From Bacillota bacterium (GTDB taxonomy: Bacteria > Bacillota > Sulfobacillia > Sulfobacillales > Sulfobacillaceae): DNA of 64,000 nucleotides. How positions within the stretch are numbered: position 1 is the stretch's first letter; every line of letters starts with the position of its first letter. The stretch spans positions 1-64,000 of the forward strand of contig JAPNUO010000008.1 of the NCBI GenBank assembly GCA_026627065.1. The letters run 5' to 3'. Position numbers and translations under genes: made by a program. The notes below the pieces were generated by a model, which searched no databases, was not told where the DNA came from, and saw only the letters and a program-made list of their open reading frames with translations. Of the stretch, positions 16,413 through 25,745 are shown piece by piece.

Positions 16413-17855
16413 ATGTCTACAAAAACCCCGATTACCGTGGCGTATGGCGACGGCATAGGTCCAGAGATCATGGAAGCGACCCTTCGCATCATTGAAGCGG
16501 CGGGCGCAAATATTGAGATTGAAACGATCGAAATTGGTGAGAAGGTTTACCTGCGGGGCATTGAGACTGGCATGGAACCCTCGGCCTGGGAATCCCTCGA
16601 GCGCACTCGGGTTTTTTTGAAAGCCCCCATTACCACGCCTCAAGGGGGCGGTTACAAAAGTTTGAACGTGACGATTCGCAAAGCCTTGGGCCTCTTTGCG
16701 AATGTGCGCCCTTGCGTGGCGTACCACCCTTATGTGTATACCAAGCATCCCGGCATGGACGTGGTGATCATTCGGGAAAACGAGGAAGACTTGTATGCGG
16801 GCATTGAGCATCGGCAAACCGAGCAAGTCTACCAGTGCTTAAAGCTCATCACCCGTCCCGGCTCGGAAAAGATTATTCGCTACGCGTTTGAATATGCCCG
16901 GGTCCACAATCGCAAAAAGGTCACGTGCTTCGTAAAAGATAACATTATGAAGATGACCGATGGCTTGTTCCACAAGGTATTTGAAGAAGTTGCGGCAGAA
17001 TACCCCGACATCCAGAACGAGACGTGGATCGTCGACATCGGAGCGGCCAAGCTAGCGGACACGCCCGAACAGTTCGATGTGATTGTGATGCCCAATCTGT
17101 ACGGCGACGTGCTATCCGATGTGGCGGCCCAAATCGCTGGTTCAGTCGGTTTGGCCGGGTCGGCCAACATCGGGTCGCAGGCTGCCATGTTTGAAGCCAT
17201 TCACGGGTCCGCTCCCCGGCGGGCGGGGCAAAATGTGGCCAACCCCTCCGGCTTGCTGCTGGGCGCCGTGATGATGCTTGTGCATATTGGCCAAGGGGAC
17301 GTGGCGACGCGGGTGCACAACGCATGGCTCAAGACCATTGAGGATGGAATCCACACGTACGACATTTATAAAGAAGGGGTCAGCCAGCGCAAAGTCGGCA
17401 CGCGGGAGTTCGCCGACGCTGTCATCGAAAGGCTAGGGGAGGTGCCTCAAGTCCTGAAGCCCGTCTCGTACCAAGCTAGCCAAGTCATTCGCGTCGAGCC
17501 CAAGACGCCGGCGCGAAAGCAAGAAAAGCGCCTGGTGGGCGTCGATGTCTTTTTGGATTGGGACCGCGGTTCGCCTAACGACCTCGGCTCCGCGCTAAGT
17601 CGGGTCTCGGAGGGACCGTTGGCGTTGCGCGTGATTAGCAATCGCGGTGTCAAGGTTTGGCCAGACGGATTGCCCGAAACCTTCTGTACCGATCATTGGC
17701 GCTGTCGGTTTATGGCCCAGGACGGCGAGAGCGTGACCCCCGATCAGGTGGTCAAATTAATGGGTCGCGTCGTTGAGGCGGGATTCGAACCCATTAAGAG
17801 CGAAAACCTTTATTTGTTCGACGGGGTACCGGGATTCTCCGCGATTCACGGATAA
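16413..17855 (+). CDS. icd: NADP-dependent isocitrate dehydrogenase, Thermus/Rickettsia type
   Basis: Oxidative decarboxylation of isocitrate to 2-oxoglutarate in the TCA cycle. The first 330 residues are a standard isopropylmalate/isocitrate dehydrogenase fold: GDGIGPEI at the start, SLNVTIRKALGLFANVRP for substrate binding, and NLYGDVLSDVAA with the metal-binding aspartates. The protein continues with a C-terminal extension of about 140 residues seen in the Thermus thermophilus-type enzyme (total 480 here, against about 415-420 for the common bacterial form). Starts at 16398, 16407 and 16413 are all possible; ATG 16413 has the best distance (nine bases) from GGAG. Confidence 0.93.
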   Translation: MSTKTPITVAYGDGIGPEIMEATLRIIEAAGANIEIETIEIGEKVYLRGIETGMEPSAWESLERTRVFLKAPITTPQGGGYKSLNVTIRKALGLFANVRPCVAYHPYVYTKHPGMDVVIIRENEEDLYAGIEHRQTEQVYQCLKLITRPGSEKIIRYAFEYARVHNRKKVTCFVKDNIMKMTDGLFHKVFEEVAAEYPDIQNETWIVDIGAAKLADTPEQFDVIVMPNLYGDVLSDVAAQIAGSVGLAGSANIGSQAAMFEAIHGSAPRRAGQNVANPSGLLLGAVMMLVHIGQGDVATRVHNAWLKTIEDGIHTYDIYKEGVSQRKVGTREFADAVIERLGEVPQVLKPVSYQASQVIRVEPKTPARKQEKRLVGVDVFLDWDRGSPNDLGSALSRVSEGPLALRVISNRGVKVWPDGLPETFCTDHWRCRFMAQDGESVTPDQVVKLMGRVVEAGFEPIKSENLYLFDGVPGFSAIHG

Positions 17856-17886
17856 AGGGCTAGCGGGTGAAAGAACGCGTGCTTGG

Positions 17887-17915
17887 TTGAAGCCACGATC
17901 GAGGTGTGGTATACT
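17887..17915 (+). promoter_or_regulatory. Promoter and leader of the rpsB operon
   Basis: TTGAAG, 17 bases, TATACT. It leaves an untranslated leader of roughly 135 bases before rpsB. Ribosomal protein S2 genes are often autoregulated through their leaders; this leader is GC-rich and foldable, but I cannot match it to a known motif by eye. Confidence 0.75.
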
Positions 17916-18058
17916 ACCGACGGTTTTCTTCCCAGAAACGTCCAACACGGTGGGGTTCGCCCTGGAAAGCGGTGGTCGTCATGGGGAGAGCTCAATCTAG
18001 CACGCAGTTCGCCCCTGGTGAGTAATTTGGAACTGCGGAGGCTAACCAGGAGGAAAAC

Positions 18059-18781
18059 ATGTCTGTCGTTTCTATGAAGCAGCTCTTGGAAGCGGGCGTG
18101 CACTTCGGCCATCAAACGCGTCGCTGGAATCCCAAGATGAAGCCCTATATTTTTACTGAGCGCAACGGCATCTACATCATTGACCTGCAGAAGACCGTGC
18201 GCAAGGTGGACGAGGCCTACAACTTTATGCGGCAGGTCGGCATGAACGGGGGAAAGGTGTTGTTCGTCGGCACCAAGAAGCAAGCCCAGGAAGCGGTGGC
18301 GGAAGAGGCTCGCCGATCGGGAGATTATTACGTCAACCAACGCTGGCTGGGCGGCATGCTGACCAATTTTGAGACCATCAAGCGGCGGGTAAAGCGGCTG
18401 GCCGAGCTTAAGGAGCAGGAGGCCCAAGGGCAGTGGGATCGCCTCCCCAAAAAGGAGGTCAGCACGCTGACGCGTCAAAAAGAGAAATTGGAGAAGTATT
18501 TGGGCGGCATCGAAGGGATGAAAGAGCTTCCCCAAGCGCTGTTTGTTGTCGACCCGCGCAAGGAGCACATCGCCGTGACGGAAGCGCGCAAGCTAGGCAT
18601 TCCTATTGTCGGGATTGTCGATACCAATTGTGATCCGGACGAGATCGACTATGTCATTCCGGGGAACGATGACGCGATTCGGGCGGTGCGCTTGCTCACA
18701 GCCAAGATGGCCGATGCGTTGATCGAGGGGCGTCAAGGGGAAACGCTGGGGCCGGAGGATGTGGAAGAGGCGGCACAGTAA
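18059..18781 (+). CDS. rpsB: 30S ribosomal protein S2
   Basis: A 240-residue structural protein of the small ribosomal subunit. The opening [20 protein letters not shown], the middle WLGGMLTNF and the [19 protein letters not shown] segment are diagnostic. ATG 18059 has AGGAGG directly upstream at good spacing. First gene of the rpsB-tsf-pyrH-frr run, driven by the promoter near 17.9 kb. Confidence 0.98.
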   Translation: MSVVSMKQLLEAGVHFGHQTRRWNPKMKPYIFTERNGIYIIDLQKTVRKVDEAYNFMRQVGMNGGKVLFVGTKKQAQEAVAEEARRSGDYYVNQRWLGGMLTNFETIKRRVKRLAELKEQEAQGQWDRLPKKEVSTLTRQKEKLEKYLGGIEGMKELPQALFVVDPRKEHIAVTEARKLGIPIVGIVDTNCDPDEIDYVIPGNDDAIRAVRLLTAKMADALIEGRQGETLGPEDVEEAAQ

Positions 18782-18801
18782 TCGCCGGACACCATACCGC
18801 C

Positions 18802-18825
18802 GAAGGCGACCGCGAGGTCGCCTTC
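18802..18825 (+). promoter_or_regulatory. Perfect hairpin with GNRA tetraloop between rpsB and tsf
   Basis: A 10-base-pair perfect stem (GAAGGCGACC with its complement) closed by GCGA. There is no T tract, so it is unlikely to terminate; an mRNA-processing or stability element separating rpsB from tsf is more likely. Confidence 0.65.
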
Positions 18826-18844
18826 AGCACGAGGAGGACATTGT

Positions 18845-19459
18845 GTGGCAATTTCGGCTCAGGATGTAAAAACGCTCCGCGAACGCACCGGGGCGGGTAT
18901 GATGGAATGCAAGCGGGCGCTTGAGGATGCCCACGGCGACATGGAGCGCGCGGCGGATCTCTTGCGCGAGCGAGGTCTCGCTAAAGCCGCAAAGAAGGCG
19001 GGGCGAGTGACCACAGAAGGGCTGGTGACCAGTTACATCCACGGGCAGGGACGCATTGGCGTCTTGGTGGAAGTCAACTGCGAGACCGACTTTGTGGCCA
19101 ACACGGAAGACTTTCGCACCCTAGCCCACGAAATCGCCATGCACATCGCCGCCGCGCGGCCGCTTTATGTGCGTCCGGAGGACGTGCCCGAGCCCGTGTT
19201 GAATCACGAGCGGGAGATTTTGACGGCGCAAGCGCTTAACGAAGGCAAGCCGCCGGCCATTGTCGAAAAAATGGTGCATGGCCGCCTGGAGAAGTTTTAC
19301 CAAGAAGTGTGCTTGCTTAACCAACCGTTCATCAAGAATCCTGATGTCACGGTGGGCGACTTTATCAAAGAACACATTGCGAGGTTAGGCGAACAGATTC
19401 AAGTCCGCCGGTTTGTACGGTTTGAGCGGGGAGAGGAAGGGGCAGCGCCGTCCGAATAA
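18845..19459 (+). CDS. tsf: Translation elongation factor Ts
   Basis: A 204-residue guanine nucleotide exchange factor that regenerates EF-Tu-GTP. The conserved [16 protein letters not shown] lies at residues 10-25, and [12 protein letters not shown] in the core domain. The length is that of the short form lacking the extra core repeat of E. coli. GTG 18845 follows GAGGAGG. A hairpin with a weak T tract follows the stop. Confidence 0.98.
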   Translation: MAISAQDVKTLRERTGAGMMECKRALEDAHGDMERAADLLRERGLAKAAKKAGRVTTEGLVTSYIHGQGRIGVLVEVNCETDFVANTEDFRTLAHEIAMHIAAARPLYVRPEDVPEPVLNHEREILTAQALNEGKPPAIVEKMVHGRLEKFYQEVCLLNQPFIKNPDVTVGDFIKEHIARLGEQIQVRRFVRFERGEEGAAPSE

Positions 19460-19460
19460 G

Positions 19461-19482
19461 TCGGGCAGGCTGCCCGATTTCT
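19461..19482 (+). terminator. Weak terminator or attenuator between tsf and pyrH
   Basis: A seven-base-pair stem TCGGGCA/TGCCCGA with a three-base loop, followed by TTTCTTTG, immediately after the tsf stop. Probably partial, since pyrH follows 40 bases later. Confidence 0.55.
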
Positions 19483-19521
19483 TTGTTGACCCTGGAGGAG
19501 AGGGTGTAGGGAGAGTGAGCC

Positions 19522-20271
19522 GTGTCTAAGGAACCCAAATATCGGCGCGTGGTGCTAAAAATCTCCGGGGAAGCGCTAGCCGGCGAAGCGGGCTTTGGCA
19601 TTGATCCAACAGTGGTGGACAGCATTGCCCGTCAGATCAAAGAGGTCCGCGATTTGGGCGTGCAGATTGCGGTGGTTGTCGGCGGCGGCAACATTTGGCG
19701 CGGGCAGTCGGGGTCGAGTAAAGGGATGGACCGCGCAACGGCAGACTATATGGGGATGCTGGCGACGGTGATTAATGCGCTGGCCCTGATGGATGCCCTG
19801 GAAAAGCATGGGGTCGTCGTTCGGGTGCAGACCGCAATCGAGATGAAGGAGGTCGCCGAACCCTATATCCGGCGGCGGGCCTTGACGCATTTGGAAAAAG
19901 GGCGTGTGGTGATTTTCGCTGCCGGCAACGGCAATCCTTATTTCTCCACCGATACCACGGCTGCGCTAAGAGCCGCAGAAATCGAGGCGGATGTGATGCT
20001 CAAGGCCACCAAGGAGTCAGGCGTCTACGACGCTGATCCGCGAACCAATCCCAACGCTCGCATGTTTGATGAAATTCGCTATCTCGATGTCTTGAAGGAA
20101 AACCTGAAGGTGATGGATGCGACGGCCACGTCGCTCTGCATGGACAACAACATCCCCATCGTGGTGTTTAATCTCAACACCTACGGCAACATTCTCAAGG
20201 TCGTTTTGGGCGAGTCCATTGGAACCTATGTAGGAGGGGGTGAACGCCATGTTAAAGGACGTCCTTCGTGA
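19522..20271 (+). CDS. pyrH: Uridylate kinase (UMP kinase)
   Basis: A 249-residue amino-acid-kinase-fold enzyme phosphorylating UMP to UDP for pyrimidine nucleotide synthesis. Signatures: LKISGEAL near residue 13, [10 protein letters not shown], and [11 protein letters not shown]. The reading frame starts with GTG 19522 behind a GGGAGAG site. Its 3' end overlaps frr by about 23 bases, so the two are coupled. Confidence 0.97.
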   Translation: MSKEPKYRRVVLKISGEALAGEAGFGIDPTVVDSIARQIKEVRDLGVQIAVVVGGGNIWRGQSGSSKGMDRATADYMGMLATVINALALMDALEKHGVVVRVQTAIEMKEVAEPYIRRRALTHLEKGRVVIFAAGNGNPYFSTDTTAALRAAEIEADVMLKATKESGVYDADPRTNPNARMFDEIRYLDVLKENLKVMDATATSLCMDNNIPIVVFNLNTYGNILKVVLGESIGTYVGGGERHVKGRPS

Positions 20272-20806
20272 GAGCGAAGAACGGATGCAAAAGGCCGTGG
20301 AAGCGTTTACGCGGGAGGTGGCTGGAATGCGCGCCGGTCGCGCACAGCCGGCGCTGCTGGAACGGGTGACGGTAGACTATTACGGCGCCACAACACCTTT
20401 ACAGCATTTGGCGTCCGTAACCGCGCCAGAACCCAGAACGCTTTTGGTGCAGCCGTTCGATAAGGGAACGGTGTCCAGTATCGAAAAGGCGATTTTAAAG
20501 GCGGACTTGGGCGTGTCAGTGCGCGTGGACGGCCAAGTGCTGCGAGTGTCGGTGCCACCATTGACGGAGGAGCGCCGGCGCGACCTCGTCCGCCAGCTGA
20601 GACGGCAGCTGGAAGACGCCAAGGTGGCGGTGCGCAATATTCGGCGCGACAGCCTGGACACGTTGAAAAAATCCCAAAAGGACGGCGCCCTCAGCGAAGA
20701 CGAGGAACGCCGGGGCCAGCAAGAAATCCAAAAACTCACCGATCACTATGTTCAGGAGCTGGAGAAGGTGGCAGAAGCGCGAGAAAAGGATATTATGACA
20801 CCATAG
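20249..20806 (+). CDS. frr: Ribosome recycling factor
   Basis: A 185-residue factor that, with EF-G, splits post-termination ribosomes. Typical features: the start around [31 protein letters not shown], and the coiled-coil helices with [20 protein letters not shown] 20249 lies 11 bases after AGGAGG; GTG 20240 is too close to that site. Overlaps the end of pyrH. Confidence 0.97.
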   Translation: MLKDVLRESEERMQKAVEAFTREVAGMRAGRAQPALLERVTVDYYGATTPLQHLASVTAPEPRTLLVQPFDKGTVSSIEKAILKADLGVSVRVDGQVLRVSVPPLTEERRRDLVRQLRRQLEDAKVAVRNIRRDSLDTLKKSQKDGALSEDEERRGQQEIQKLTDHYVQELEKVAEAREKDIMTP

Positions 20807-20828
20807 TGCGAGCCGCGACAAAGGGGAG

Positions 20829-21569
20829 ATGCCAGTGCAAGGCCAGGAGGCAAACGCTGAGGCGGCTCCCTTCCCGTCTCAAGATCTCCCGCGCCACATT
20901 GCGATCATTATGGACGGCAATGGCCGTTGGGCCCAGCGGCGCGGGTTGGACCGGACGGTAGGGCACCGTGAAGGGGTGAAGGCTCTCAAACCGATTGTCA
21001 AAGAAGCCGCCCGCTTGGGCATTCAGGTCCTCACGGCTTACGCGTTTTCGACCGAGAATTGGCGGCGGCCGAGCCAGGAAATTGACGTGCTCATGGGACT
21101 CTTGGTGGAATTTTTGGCGTCCGAGACGCCGGAACTAAAAGAGGAAGGCGTGCGCATTCGCACCATCGGGGACATCAGGAAATTGCCGCGTCCAGCCCAG
21201 GAGTCGTTGGCCTGGGCCATGGCGGAAACGCGCCAGGAAGAACGGATGATCCTGAATCTGGCGCTGAACTACGGCGGACGCGATGAGATTTTGCGTGCGG
21301 TCAATCACTGGCGGCGTGTTACCCCGGAAGGCAGCGAGCTGACGGCTGAGATCTTTCAGCAGTATCTGGATACCGCAGGGTTGCCGGATCCTGACCTGCT
21401 CATCCGCTCCAGCGGCGAATTCCGTTTGTCAAATTTTTTGTTGTGGCAGTTAGCTTACGCCGAAATTTACATCAGCGACAAATTGTGGCCGGACTTCGGC
21501 CCCGCAGATCTTCAGGCCGCCATTCGCGACTATCAAACGCGCCAGCGGCGGTTTGGCGGTTTGGGATAA
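20829..21569 (+). CDS. uppS: Isoprenyl transferase (undecaprenyl diphosphate synthase)
   Basis: A cis-prenyltransferase of 246 residues that elongates farnesyl diphosphate with isopentenyl diphosphate to the C55 lipid carrier for cell-wall synthesis. Motifs: IMDGNGRWAQRRGL near residue 28, the H-R-E-G segment, YAFSTENWRRP, and the C-terminal LIRSSGEFRLSNFLLWQ. ATG 20829 sits very close to AGGGGAG; GTG 20835 at better spacing may be the real start. Lies in the usual uppS-cdsA order. Confidence 0.96.
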   Translation: MPVQGQEANAEAAPFPSQDLPRHIAIIMDGNGRWAQRRGLDRTVGHREGVKALKPIVKEAARLGIQVLTAYAFSTENWRRPSQEIDVLMGLLVEFLASETPELKEEGVRIRTIGDIRKLPRPAQESLAWAMAETRQEERMILNLALNYGGRDEILRAVNHWRRVTPEGSELTAEIFQQYLDTAGLPDPDLLIRSSGEFRLSNFLLWQLAYAEIYISDKLWPDFGPADLQAAIRDYQTRQRRFGGLG

Positions 21570-21580
21570 GGGGGGCGACG

Positions 21581-22366
21581 TTGCTAGGACGGCGAGTGAT
21601 GACAGCGGTCATCGGCATCCCAATCTTGCTGGTGTTGATCGATTTGGGCGGGTGGCCCTTGAGGGCGGCGACGGCAATTTTCGAAGCCGTGATGATCTAT
21701 GAGGCAGAGCGAATGTTTCGCGCGAAGAATATGGCGTTTTTCGCGCGCATGAGCGTGTTTTGGGTGTGGGCCCTCCTCGCGTGTCAGGCCTTTCATTTGC
21801 CGTTGGTTTGGGGGATTTTGGCGGGACTCGTCGTGGTGGTGGTCGGAGCCGTCGTCCTGGGGCGGGATGCCTCCAGTTTCGAAGGCGCTTTGACGACCAC
21901 GTGGACAAGCCTTTATATTGGCTTGTTGTTCATGTTTCTTACCGCCATGCGCGCTTTGCCCCACGGTGCGCGGGTGGTGTTCATGTTTTTCGTTCTCATT
22001 TGGGCCACCGACGCCATGGCTTATTTTGTCGGCCGGCGCTTTGGGCGGCATAAGCTCATGGTGCACATCAGCCCGGCCAAATCTTGGGAGGGTACCGTGG
22101 CGGGCGTGCTGTCCGCGGTCATTATCGGCGGCCTGGGGGCCGGTCTCATTCATGCGGCATGGTACCAGGGGAGCGCCCTGGGCCTGGGAGTGGGCACGCT
22201 TGGCGTCGTGGGGGACCTCATGGAGTCGCAGTTTAAGCGATACGTGGGGGTCAAGGATTCGGGAGGCATCTTGCCCGGCCATGGCGGAATCTTGGACCGG
22301 TTCGACTCGACGCTGTTGGCGCTGCCGTTTGCCTATTATTTATTAAAGGGCTTGGGCATAAGTTAG
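21581..22366 (+). CDS. cdsA: Phosphatidate cytidylyltransferase (CDP-diglyceride synthase)
   Basis: A 261-residue polytopic membrane enzyme making CDP-diacylglycerol from phosphatidic acid and CTP, the branch point of phospholipid synthesis. The C-terminal family signature is complete: SQFKRYVGVKDSG, then LPGHGGILDRFDS. TTG 21581 follows AGGGGGG at good distance; the frame is open into uppS but that part is not conserved. The gap to uppS is only 11 bases. Confidence 0.95.
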   Translation: MLGRRVMTAVIGIPILLVLIDLGGWPLRAATAIFEAVMIYEAERMFRAKNMAFFARMSVFWVWALLACQAFHLPLVWGILAGLVVVVVGAVVLGRDASSFEGALTTTWTSLYIGLLFMFLTAMRALPHGARVVFMFFVLIWATDAMAYFVGRRFGRHKLMVHISPAKSWEGTVAGVLSAVIIGGLGAGLIHAAWYQGSALGLGVGTLGVVGDLMESQFKRYVGVKDSGGILPGHGGILDRFDSTLLALPFAYYLLKGLGIS

Positions 22367-22380
22367 CTCCGAGGTGAGCT

Positions 22381-23412
22381 ATGAACCGCCTAAGTCCTTA
22401 TGTGGTGCGCGCCGCGGCGTGGCTGGGCTTGTTGCTGGCTTCCTACGCATTTTGGCGATGGCTGGCGGGGTCCCTTTTCCCGTTTCTTTTAGCCGCAGGG
22501 ATAGCCGGCCTGGTGAAGCCCTTGGCTGATCGCCTGCAACAATTCGGGATGCCGCGTGGCTGGGCGGTGCTGGCGGCCCTCCTGAGCGTGCTGGGCGGTG
22601 TCAGCGTGACCGCAGGGAGTATTGTCCTCTTGCTGTTTTCCGAGCTCATGGAATTCACGCATCGCATGCCGCAGTACTTGCACGAGCGGCCCTGGCACTT
22701 GACGCGCTACTTGCGGTGGTACAATGCGGTGCGCGCGCGGCTGGGCTTGGGTCAAAGTTCGGTGCGCGCCGAACTTCACTCGCTGTATCAGCTCTTTGGC
22801 GTGAGTTTGAAAGCGTTGGCGCATCTCTTGCTTCAGCTGCCGGATCTGGCCCTCATGATGGTCATTGCGACCTTAGCTGCCTTTTTTCTGCTGCGCGACC
22901 TAGGGCAGGTGGAAGAGGCGGCGCTCCACCTGGTGCCTCCGCGGTTTCGGCCTCGCATTCTTACCTTGGGTAAAGCCGTTCAAAGCGGACTTTGGGGATA
23001 CTTGTGGGCAGAGGCGATGCTGGTCACGATTACGGGACTCACCACCACCGGCGGTCTCTTGTTGATTGGCGCGCCGTATGCAGCCTTGGTCGGATTAAGC
23101 GCCGGACTCCTGGACCTCGTGCCGTTTCTCGGGCCCACACTCATTCTCGCCCCCTGGGCGGTGGGAGCGGCGCTCACCGGCCACCCGCGGCTGGCGCTCC
23201 ACCTGGCGCTTGTGTTAGTCGGCGTGGTCGTGATTCGTCAAACATTTGAGCCCCGGCTTGTCGGTCAAAACACGGGTCTTCATCCACTCGTGGTATTATT
23301 TTCCCTGTATATGGGCGTTCGCTTGTTGGGAGCCGGCGGCGTCGTCGCGGGGCCCATGACCGCAGTGTTTTTCAACGCGCTGCATCCGCTAAAGGCGGGC
23401 CCGCGGGAATGA
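22381..23412 (+). CDS. Sporulation integral membrane protein YtvI-like (AI-2E transporter family)
   Basis: A 343-residue protein with about seven to eight hydrophobic helices in the AI-2E/PerM-type layout: two N-terminal helices, a long amphipathic middle, then LGKAVQSGLWGYLWAEAMLV and the DLVPFLGPTLIL segment near residue 240. Among Firmicutes the nearest relatives I know are the YtvI proteins linked to sporulation; a general permease is also possible. It sits between cdsA and dxr and overlaps the region just before dxr, so it is part of the lipid/isoprenoid run. Confidence 0.78.
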   Translation: MNRLSPYVVRAAAWLGLLLASYAFWRWLAGSLFPFLLAAGIAGLVKPLADRLQQFGMPRGWAVLAALLSVLGGVSVTAGSIVLLLFSELMEFTHRMPQYLHERPWHLTRYLRWYNAVRARLGLGQSSVRAELHSLYQLFGVSLKALAHLLLQLPDLALMMVIATLAAFFLLRDLGQVEEAALHLVPPRFRPRILTLGKAVQSGLWGYLWAEAMLVTITGLTTTGGLLLIGAPYAALVGLSAGLLDLVPFLGPTLILAPWAVGAALTGHPRLALHLALVLVGVVVIRQTFEPRLVGQNTGLHPLVVLFSLYMGVRLLGAGGVVAGPMTAVFFNALHPLKAGPRE

Positions 23413-23432
23413 TTCGGCCAGGAGGGGAAGAG

Positions 23433-24590
23433 ATGCGGCTGGTGATTCTGGGAGCGACCGGGTCGATCGGTCAAAGCGCGTTTAGCGTGTGGCAGCAGCA
23501 TCAGGATCGGGTGACCATCGAAGGACTTGTGGCGCATCGCAATGCGGAGCGCTTGTGGGACATGGGATGTCGTATGGGGGCAGCCTGGGTTGCGCTCACG
23601 GACGCCAGCGCGGCAGCGGATCTTGAGCGCGCAACGCGGGGCCGGCCCGGCCCAGAAGTCATCGGGGGACGAGAGGCTGTTCGCTTGCGGCTGGCGGAGG
23701 CGGAGGCCACCCATGTGCTGGCGGCCATGTCGGGTTTTGCGGGCCTGGAGCCGACTTTAGTGGCTCTCCAGCGGGGGATGACCGTGTTGTTGGCCAACAA
23801 GGAAACCCTAGTGGCCGCCGGGGAGGTGATCGTTCGGGCGCTGAGGGCTCCGGGCGGCGGCCGGATTATTCCCGTGGACAGCGAGCATTCCGCCATCTTT
23901 CAGTGCTTGGCGGGCCGTCAGCCGTTTCGTCGACTCATCCTCACCTGCTCGGGGGGACCCTTTCGGGGATGGTCGCGCGATGCCCTGAAAGACGTCACTG
24001 TCGAGCAGGCTTTAAAGCATCCCAACTGGCAGATGGGGCCTAAGATCACCATTGATTCTGCGACCCTGATGAATAAAGGTCTCGAGATTATCGAAGCCCA
24101 TTATCTGTTCAATGTGGATTACGACGCCATTGACGTGGTCATCCACCCGGAAAGCATTGTGCACTCGCTGGTGGAATTTGTGGATGGAGCGACGTTGGCC
24201 CAGTGCGGCTACCCTGACATGCGGGTGCCCATTCAGGTAGCCCTGTCTTGGCCGGAGCGGTGGTCTCTCGACATTCCCTCGTTCCAATGGCCAGGTCGGA
24301 CGTTGCACTTTGAAGAACCGGATCTGGAAACCTTTCGGCTCTTGGCCTTGGCGCGTCAGGCGGGGAAGGCCGGCCACCTGTATCCGTGCGTCCTGAACGC
24401 CGCCAATGAAGTGGCGGTCGAGGGATTCCTCGCTCGTCGCCTGGGCTTTTTGGAGATTGCTGAGGTGGTCGAGGCGACCTTGAACGCTTTCGCAGCATCG
24501 AACACGGAGCCCGACCTCAGCGAAGTCATGGCCGCCGATGCCTGGGCCCGACAGTTCGCGAGGGAGCGCATAGCGGCAGAGGTGCGATAA
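23433..24590 (+). CDS. dxr: 1-deoxy-D-xylulose 5-phosphate reductoisomerase
   Basis: A 385-residue enzyme converting DXP to MEP, the committed step of the non-mevalonate isoprenoid pathway, with NADPH. Motifs: GATGSIGQSAF at the start (NADPH binding), LANKETLVAAG, DSEHSAIFQCL and IDSATLMNKGLEIIEAHYLF (substrate and metal site). ATG 23433 has GGAGGGG upstream; an earlier ATG at 23409 overlaps the previous gene and has no site. Shares the transcription run with ispG two genes later. Confidence 0.97.
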   Translation: MRLVILGATGSIGQSAFSVWQQHQDRVTIEGLVAHRNAERLWDMGCRMGAAWVALTDASAAADLERATRGRPGPEVIGGREAVRLRLAEAEATHVLAAMSGFAGLEPTLVALQRGMTVLLANKETLVAAGEVIVRALRAPGGGRIIPVDSEHSAIFQCLAGRQPFRRLILTCSGGPFRGWSRDALKDVTVEQALKHPNWQMGPKITIDSATLMNKGLEIIEAHYLFNVDYDAIDVVIHPESIVHSLVEFVDGATLAQCGYPDMRVPIQVALSWPERWSLDIPSFQWPGRTLHFEEPDLETFRLLALARQAGKAGHLYPCVLNAANEVAVEGFLARRLGFLEIAEVVEATLNAFAASNTEPDLSEVMAADAWARQFARERIAAEVR

Positions 24591-24603
24591 AGGGAGGCGG
24601 CGC

Positions 24604-25629
24604 ATGCTCACGATCATCGCCTGGATTGTTGTCTTTGGAGTGCTAGTCGCCGTCCACGAGTTGGGCCACTATCTCGTCGCGAAGTCGTTTGGCATGCAGG
24701 TCGACGAGTATTCGTTAGGGTTCGGACCCAGCCTGTGGTCTCGGCGGTGGGGAGGGACGCAGTATTCGCTGCGGATTGTGCCGTTAGGCGGGTATGTGCG
24801 GCTGCGCGGCATGGAAGGAGAGAAGTCGGGGGATCCCGATGAGTTCCCCAACCGCCCGCTGTGGCAGCGCTTTCTCGTCATCTTTGCGGGACCCGTGATG
24901 AACCTCGTGTTGGCCTTTGTGTTGTATGCCATCGTCTTTGGGCCGATTGGGGTGCCGACGGTTACCGCCACGGTGCAACACGTCATGGCCCATTATCCCG
25001 CCGAGCTGGCCGGCCTGAAAGCGGGCGACCGCATTGTCAGCATCGATGGGCAGACGGTGCAAAATGGCAGCCAGGTCAGCCAACTGATTGCCCGCCACGC
25101 GCACCAGTGGATTCAGGTGGGCGTCATGCGCCACCACCGTTATCAAGTTTTCCGCCTCAAACCGCGTTGGGACCCGGGCTTGAAGCGCTATCTCATCGGC
25201 ATCCAGCTCGGACTGGCCACCATGCACCTCGGGGTGTGGGCCTCGCTGAAGGAAGGGGTGGTGCAGACCATCCAGCTGACGGGGTCGTGGTTTGTGGCCC
25301 TCTACAAGCTGGTCACCGGCCAAAGCGCTTTTGACCTCATGGGGCCTGTCGGGATTGCCGTCACCATTGGCCAGGCGGCCCAACAAGGATGGTTCTCGTT
25401 ATTTCTCATTGCAGCGGCGCTCTCGGCCAACCTGGGCCTGTTCAACATTTTGCCGGTTCCCGTGCTAGACGGCAGCCGCCTTTTCTTTCTGGGACTCGAA
25501 GGCATTCGCCGCCGCGCGCTGGACCCCGAGCGCGAGAGTTTGATTCATTTTGTGGGGATGGTGTTTCTTTTGCTCTTTGTGGTCTTCGTCACTTACCACG
25601 ACATTGTCCACTATCTCCACCTGGGCTAA
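24604..25629 (+). CDS. rseP: Site-2 zinc metalloprotease (RseP/RasP)
   Basis: A 341-residue intramembrane protease. The zinc site HELGH lies at residues 18-22 in the first transmembrane helix; a PDZ domain occupies about residues 105-175; the second conserved motif NILPVPVLDGSRL supplies the third ligand near residue 290. Such enzymes cleave anti-sigma factors and signal peptides inside the membrane. GGGAGG precedes ATG 24604. Its dxr-rseP-ispG location is the standard one. Confidence 0.96.
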   Translation: MLTIIAWIVVFGVLVAVHELGHYLVAKSFGMQVDEYSLGFGPSLWSRRWGGTQYSLRIVPLGGYVRLRGMEGEKSGDPDEFPNRPLWQRFLVIFAGPVMNLVLAFVLYAIVFGPIGVPTVTATVQHVMAHYPAELAGLKAGDRIVSIDGQTVQNGSQVSQLIARHAHQWIQVGVMRHHRYQVFRLKPRWDPGLKRYLIGIQLGLATMHLGVWASLKEGVVQTIQLTGSWFVALYKLVTGQSAFDLMGPVGIAVTIGQAAQQGWFSLFLIAAALSANLGLFNILPVPVLDGSRLFFLGLEGIRRRALDPERESLIHFVGMVFLLLFVVFVTYHDIVHYLHLG

Positions 25630-25745
25630 CTAGTGTCGGGGAATAGCCAGTGTTAAGATGGGATTAGACGACGTCCGACTGACGCCAGCCAGGCTGCGTG
25701 AAATGGAACACCAGAACAGCAACGACGGAACAAAGGAGGCCAACC

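Noticed and set aside
17846..18568. Minus-strand 240-codon open frame opposite rpsB
   Set aside because: rpsB on the plus strand is certain; the antisense frame covers its promoter and has no ribosome binding site or family features.
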